Shown here piece after piece: positions 61,898 to 64,000 of a stretch of DNA of 64,000 bases. Source of the stretch: Micromonospora tulbaghiae (GTDB lineage: Bacteria; Actinomycetota; Actinomycetes; Mycobacteriales; Micromonosporaceae); NCBI RefSeq assembly GCF_900091605.1, contig NZ_FMCQ01000004.1, forward strand, positions 372,001-436,000, in the 5' to 3' direction. Made by a program: the position numbers and the translations under genes. The notes beneath the pieces are model-generated. The model saw only the letters and a program-made list of their open reading frames with translations, made no database searches and was not told the origin of the DNA. Position 1 is the stretch's first letter, and every line of letters begins with the position of its first letter.

Positions 61898-62140
61898 TCA
61901 CCGGTCACCCCGCTTCTTCGTCATCTGGTAGACGAGCGTGGTGGTGCCGACGCCCAGCAGGATCCAGGCCAGTTGCAGCCAGTAGAAACGCGGGAACCCG
62001 AACAGCCGGGGCGAGTCGGCGTTGAACAGTGCCGGGATCAGCGGCACCACGATCGGGATGAAGAGCAACCAGTTCCAGGGACTCTTGTCCTTCGCCCTGG
62101 ATCGCGCCGTGTGAAGCGCCTCCGGTTCCGGTGCGGCCAT
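61898..62140 (-). CDS. DUF3311 membrane protein, MctP partner
   Basis: 80 residues with two membrane helices (WNWLLFIPIVVPLIPALFN and FYWLQLAWILLGVGTTTLVYQM) and a basic C-terminus. DUF3311 proteins are almost always encoded next to MctP/SSS transporters and are probably a small subunit. GGAGGG lies upstream of the ATG at 62140. About 59 bp separate it from mctP, so the two are an operon. Confidence 0.85.
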   Translation of the reverse strand: MAAPEPEALHTARSRAKDKSPWNWLLFIPIVVPLIPALFNADSPRLFGFPRFYWLQLAWILLGVGTTTLVYQMTKKRGDR

Positions 62141-62266
62141 GTGACACCCTCCGGGCATTCGTAGCGGGCCATGTGACGGCCGGAGGCTACGACCCTGTGA
62201 CGGGGGTCACGTCCGATCGGAGGATGCCGATGCGCCAAACGGCCGCCGACATGCGCCGAGCGGCCG

Positions 62267-63412
62267 TCAGACGTCCGTGAGGTGCGAGGTGTCGTTGACC
62301 GAGCGGACCGCTACGCCACCGTCCGGGTACAGGTCCAGCACCGAGATGCCCGCCGTGTCCAGGTAGAGCCGGTGCAGGAACGCGTCGCCGGCGGCGAGCG
62401 CGTCGCGCAGCACCAGCTTGATCGGCGAGACGTGGGAGACCACCACGACCGTCTCCCCCGGGTACGCCGACCGCAGCCGGTCGACCGCCCGCCCGGTCCG
62501 CTCGGCGACTGTCACGAACGACTCGCCCTTCGGCGGCGCGACCCGGGTGGAGGCGAGCCAGGCGTCCAGTTCGGCCGCCCAGCCCTCGCGTACCTCGGCG
62601 AACGTGTGCCCCTCCCAGACCCCGAAGTCGCACTCGATCAGGTCGTCGTCGGTGCGTACCGGCGGATTTCCGACCTGCGCGGCGACCGCCTCGGCGGTGG
62701 CCGTACACCGGGACAGCGGGGAACTGACCACCGCGGCGACGGACGGCGCCAGCGCGGCCACCCGGGCGGCGGTGGCCCGGGCCTGGGCCCGGCCGCGCTC
62801 GGTGAGCGGCACGTCGCCCCGGCCGGAGTAGCGCTTCTGCACGGTGCGCTCGGTCTCGCCGTGCCGCACGAGGATGAGCCGGGTGGCCTCCTCGGTCGGG
62901 CGCGGCTCCCAGGAGGCGGGCGTGGTCGCCGGGTCGGTGCCGGTGGCCCGGACGACCTTCGCCTCCCGCGCCGCGGCCTTCCCGGTGACGGCCGGTACGA
63001 CGCCGGAGGCGGCGGCGTCCATTGCCGCGTTGGCAAGGGCGTCGGCGTGCCGGTTGCGTTCGCGGGGCACCCAGGTGAACCGTACGGCGGCGAAACGGCT
63101 GACCAGCCCGGCCGCCTGGGCGGCGAGCGGACGCAGCCCGGGGTGCTTGATCTGCCAGCGGCCGCACATCTGCTCGACGACCAGCTTGGAGTCCATCCGC
63201 GCCTCGACCTCGGCCGCGCCCAGCTCGGCGGCGGCCTCCAGCCCGGCGATCAGGCCCCGGTACTCGGCGACGTTGTTCGTCGCCGTACCGATCGACTCGG
63301 ACCGCTCGGCCAGCACCTCGCCGGTCTCCGGATCCCGGACCACAGCGCCGTAGCCGGCCGGACCGGGGTTGCCCCGGGAGCCGCCGTCGGCCTCGATCAC
63401 GACCGCGCGCAC
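62267..63412 (-). CDS. Bifunctional RNase H / acid phosphatase (Rv2228c-like)
   Basis: 381 residues. N-terminal RNase HI domain with IEADGGSRGNPGPAGYGAVV, ATNNVAEYRGLI and a catalytic Asp in ARMDSKLVVEQM, followed by a ~40-residue linker. C-terminal histidine phosphatase domain with LVRHGETE and VVSHVSP. The mycobacterial orthologue removes RNA from hybrids and has alpha-ribazole-phosphatase-like activity. The GTG at 63412 gives the family start (V)RAVVIEADGG; a GTG at 63418 is an alternative. It follows the zinc-ribbon gene by a few bases. Confidence 0.94.
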   Translation of the reverse strand: MRAVVIEADGGSRGNPGPAGYGAVVRDPETGEVLAERSESIGTATNNVAEYRGLIAGLEAAAELGAAEVEARMDSKLVVEQMCGRWQIKHPGLRPLAAQAAGLVSRFAAVRFTWVPRERNRHADALANAAMDAAASGVVPAVTGKAAAREAKVVRATGTDPATTPASWEPRPTEEATRLILVRHGETERTVQKRYSGRGDVPLTERGRAQARATAARVAALAPSVAAVVSSPLSRCTATAEAVAAQVGNPPVRTDDDLIECDFGVWEGHTFAEVREGWAAELDAWLASTRVAPPKGESFVTVAERTGRAVDRLRSAYPGETVVVVSHVSPIKLVLRDALAAGDAFLHRLYLDTAGISVLDLYPDGGVAVRSVNDTSHLTDV

Positions 63413-63423
63413 CGCCACGGCGG

Positions 63424-64000
63424 CTACAGTCCCGACTCGTTGGTCCGGACCATGATCCGCCGGCACTCCTCGCAGCGGACCACGTCGTCCGGGTCGGCCT
63501 TGCGGATGCGGGCCAGGTCGGCGCCGGACATCTCCAGCCGGCAGCCGCCGCAGCGGCCACCGGTGAGCAGCGCGGCGCCCATACCGGTGTCCTCGCGGAT
63601 CTTGTCGTAGAGGCCGACCAGGTCCGCCGGGAGGTCACCGGCGAGCGGCTGGCGGGCCGTGCGCTTGAACTCCTCCTCCTTGGCGATCTCCGCCAGGGTC
63701 TCGTCGCGGCGCTGCTCGGTCGCGGCACGGCGCTCGCGGGTCTCGGCGAGCCGGCTCTCGATGCCGTCGAGCACACCCTGCGCGGTCTCCCGCTGCTCCA
63801 TCAGCTCCAGCTCGGCGTCTTCCAGGTCGCTCTGCCGGCGGTTCAGCGAGACCAGCTCGTGCTGGAGCGCCTCCAGCTCCCGGGCCGGGCCGCTGCCCGA
63901 GGCCAGGCGGGCCTCGTCCTTGCTCTTGCGCGCCCGCACCTGGTCGACGTCCTTCTCGATCCGGGCGATGTCCCGATCCAGGTCGTCGACTGCCACCTGG
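63424..64000 (-). CDS. C4 zinc-ribbon protein (Rv2229c-like), 5' end cut by window edge
   Basis: About 190 residues are inside the window; the full protein is normally ~240, so the start is outside. A long coiled coil (ELEALQHELVSLNRRQSDLEDAELELMEQ) is followed by a C-terminal zinc ribbon, GRCGGCRLEMSGADL and VRCEECRRIMVRT, with two CxxC pairs. Homologues include structural relatives of Helicobacter HP0958/FlgZ. The gene is coupled to the RNase H-phosphatase, as in mycobacteria; the Nif3 gene should come next upstream. Confidence 0.92.
   Translation of the reverse strand, partial: QVAVDDLDRDIARIEKDVDQVRARKSKDEARLASGSGPARELEALQHELVSLNRRQSDLEDAELELMEQRETAQGVLDGIESRLAETRERRAATEQRRDETLAEIAKEEEFKRTARQPLAGDLPADLVGLYDKIREDTGMGAALLTGGRCGGCRLEMSGADLARIRKADPDDVVRCEECRRIMVRTNESGL

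Overview
The window is chromosomal DNA of a very GC-rich actinomycete. Gene content and order point to Micromonospora or a close relative in the Micromonosporaceae. Three things support this: F420-linked enzymes (an LLM-class oxidoreductase and NpdG), dense genes with GTG and TTG starts, and a conserved core running from gcvT to a C4 zinc-ribbon gene that matches, as I recall it, the Mycobacterium tuberculosis gcvT-pepB-dlaT-lipB-lipA-Rv2219-Rv2219A-glnA1-glnE-glnA2-panB-Rv2228c-Rv2229c block. No prophage, insertion sequence, CRISPR array, tRNA or 5S/16S/23S rRNA gene was recognised.

Layout. 1-7.6 kb: end of a DUF2314 gene, gcvT, a leucyl aminopeptidase, and the lpdA-sucB pair for 2-oxoacid dehydrogenase E3 and E2. 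7.7-15.1 kb: accessory enzymes (SDR with a divergent TetR, LtrA, F420 oxidoreductase, aldo/keto reductase, TIGR01777 protein) and a secreted PHB-depolymerase-like esterase. 15.2-23.1 kb: lipoate synthesis (lipB, lipA), which supplies the cofactor for SucB and the glycine cleavage H protein. Mixed in are two polytopic membrane proteins, a VOC protein and a second archaeal-type aspartyl-tRNA synthetase (aspS2). A T-box riboswitch with an Asp specifier codon precedes aspS2. 23.1-26.4 kb: a large LuxR/LAL regulator preceded by a 56-residue gene.

26.6-44 kb is the nitrogen block: DUF4191, RDD, glnA1 with a four-part GlnR-like box, glnE, a class I amidotransferase, and glnA2. It is interrupted by three glycan-type membrane genes, an LD-carboxypeptidase, a Vgb-like lyase and small regulators. 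44-50.2 kb: nadE, panB, npdG, an RNB ribonuclease and an H1-like Lys/Ala/Thr-rich protein. 50.4-56.9 kb: an M48 protease, a PadR-membrane pair, two overlapping Roadblock genes, a PLP enzyme and several small zinc-motif genes. 57-64 kb: RNase P RNA (rnpB), a TauE-like exporter, an MFS/MarR divergent pair, the MctP/DUF3311 uptake system, and the RNase H-phosphatase and zinc-ribbon pair, which runs off the right edge.

Regulation is readable in many places. At least ten genes have a TANNNT hexamer 6-7 nt before the start codon and no Shine-Dalgarno, the pattern of leaderless transcripts. Paired palindromes overlap the TetR and MarR promoters. Perfect hairpins sit between most convergent genes. 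Four intergenic inverted repeats, three sharing a GATC(T/A)TG..GTT arm motif, look like a dispersed element family.
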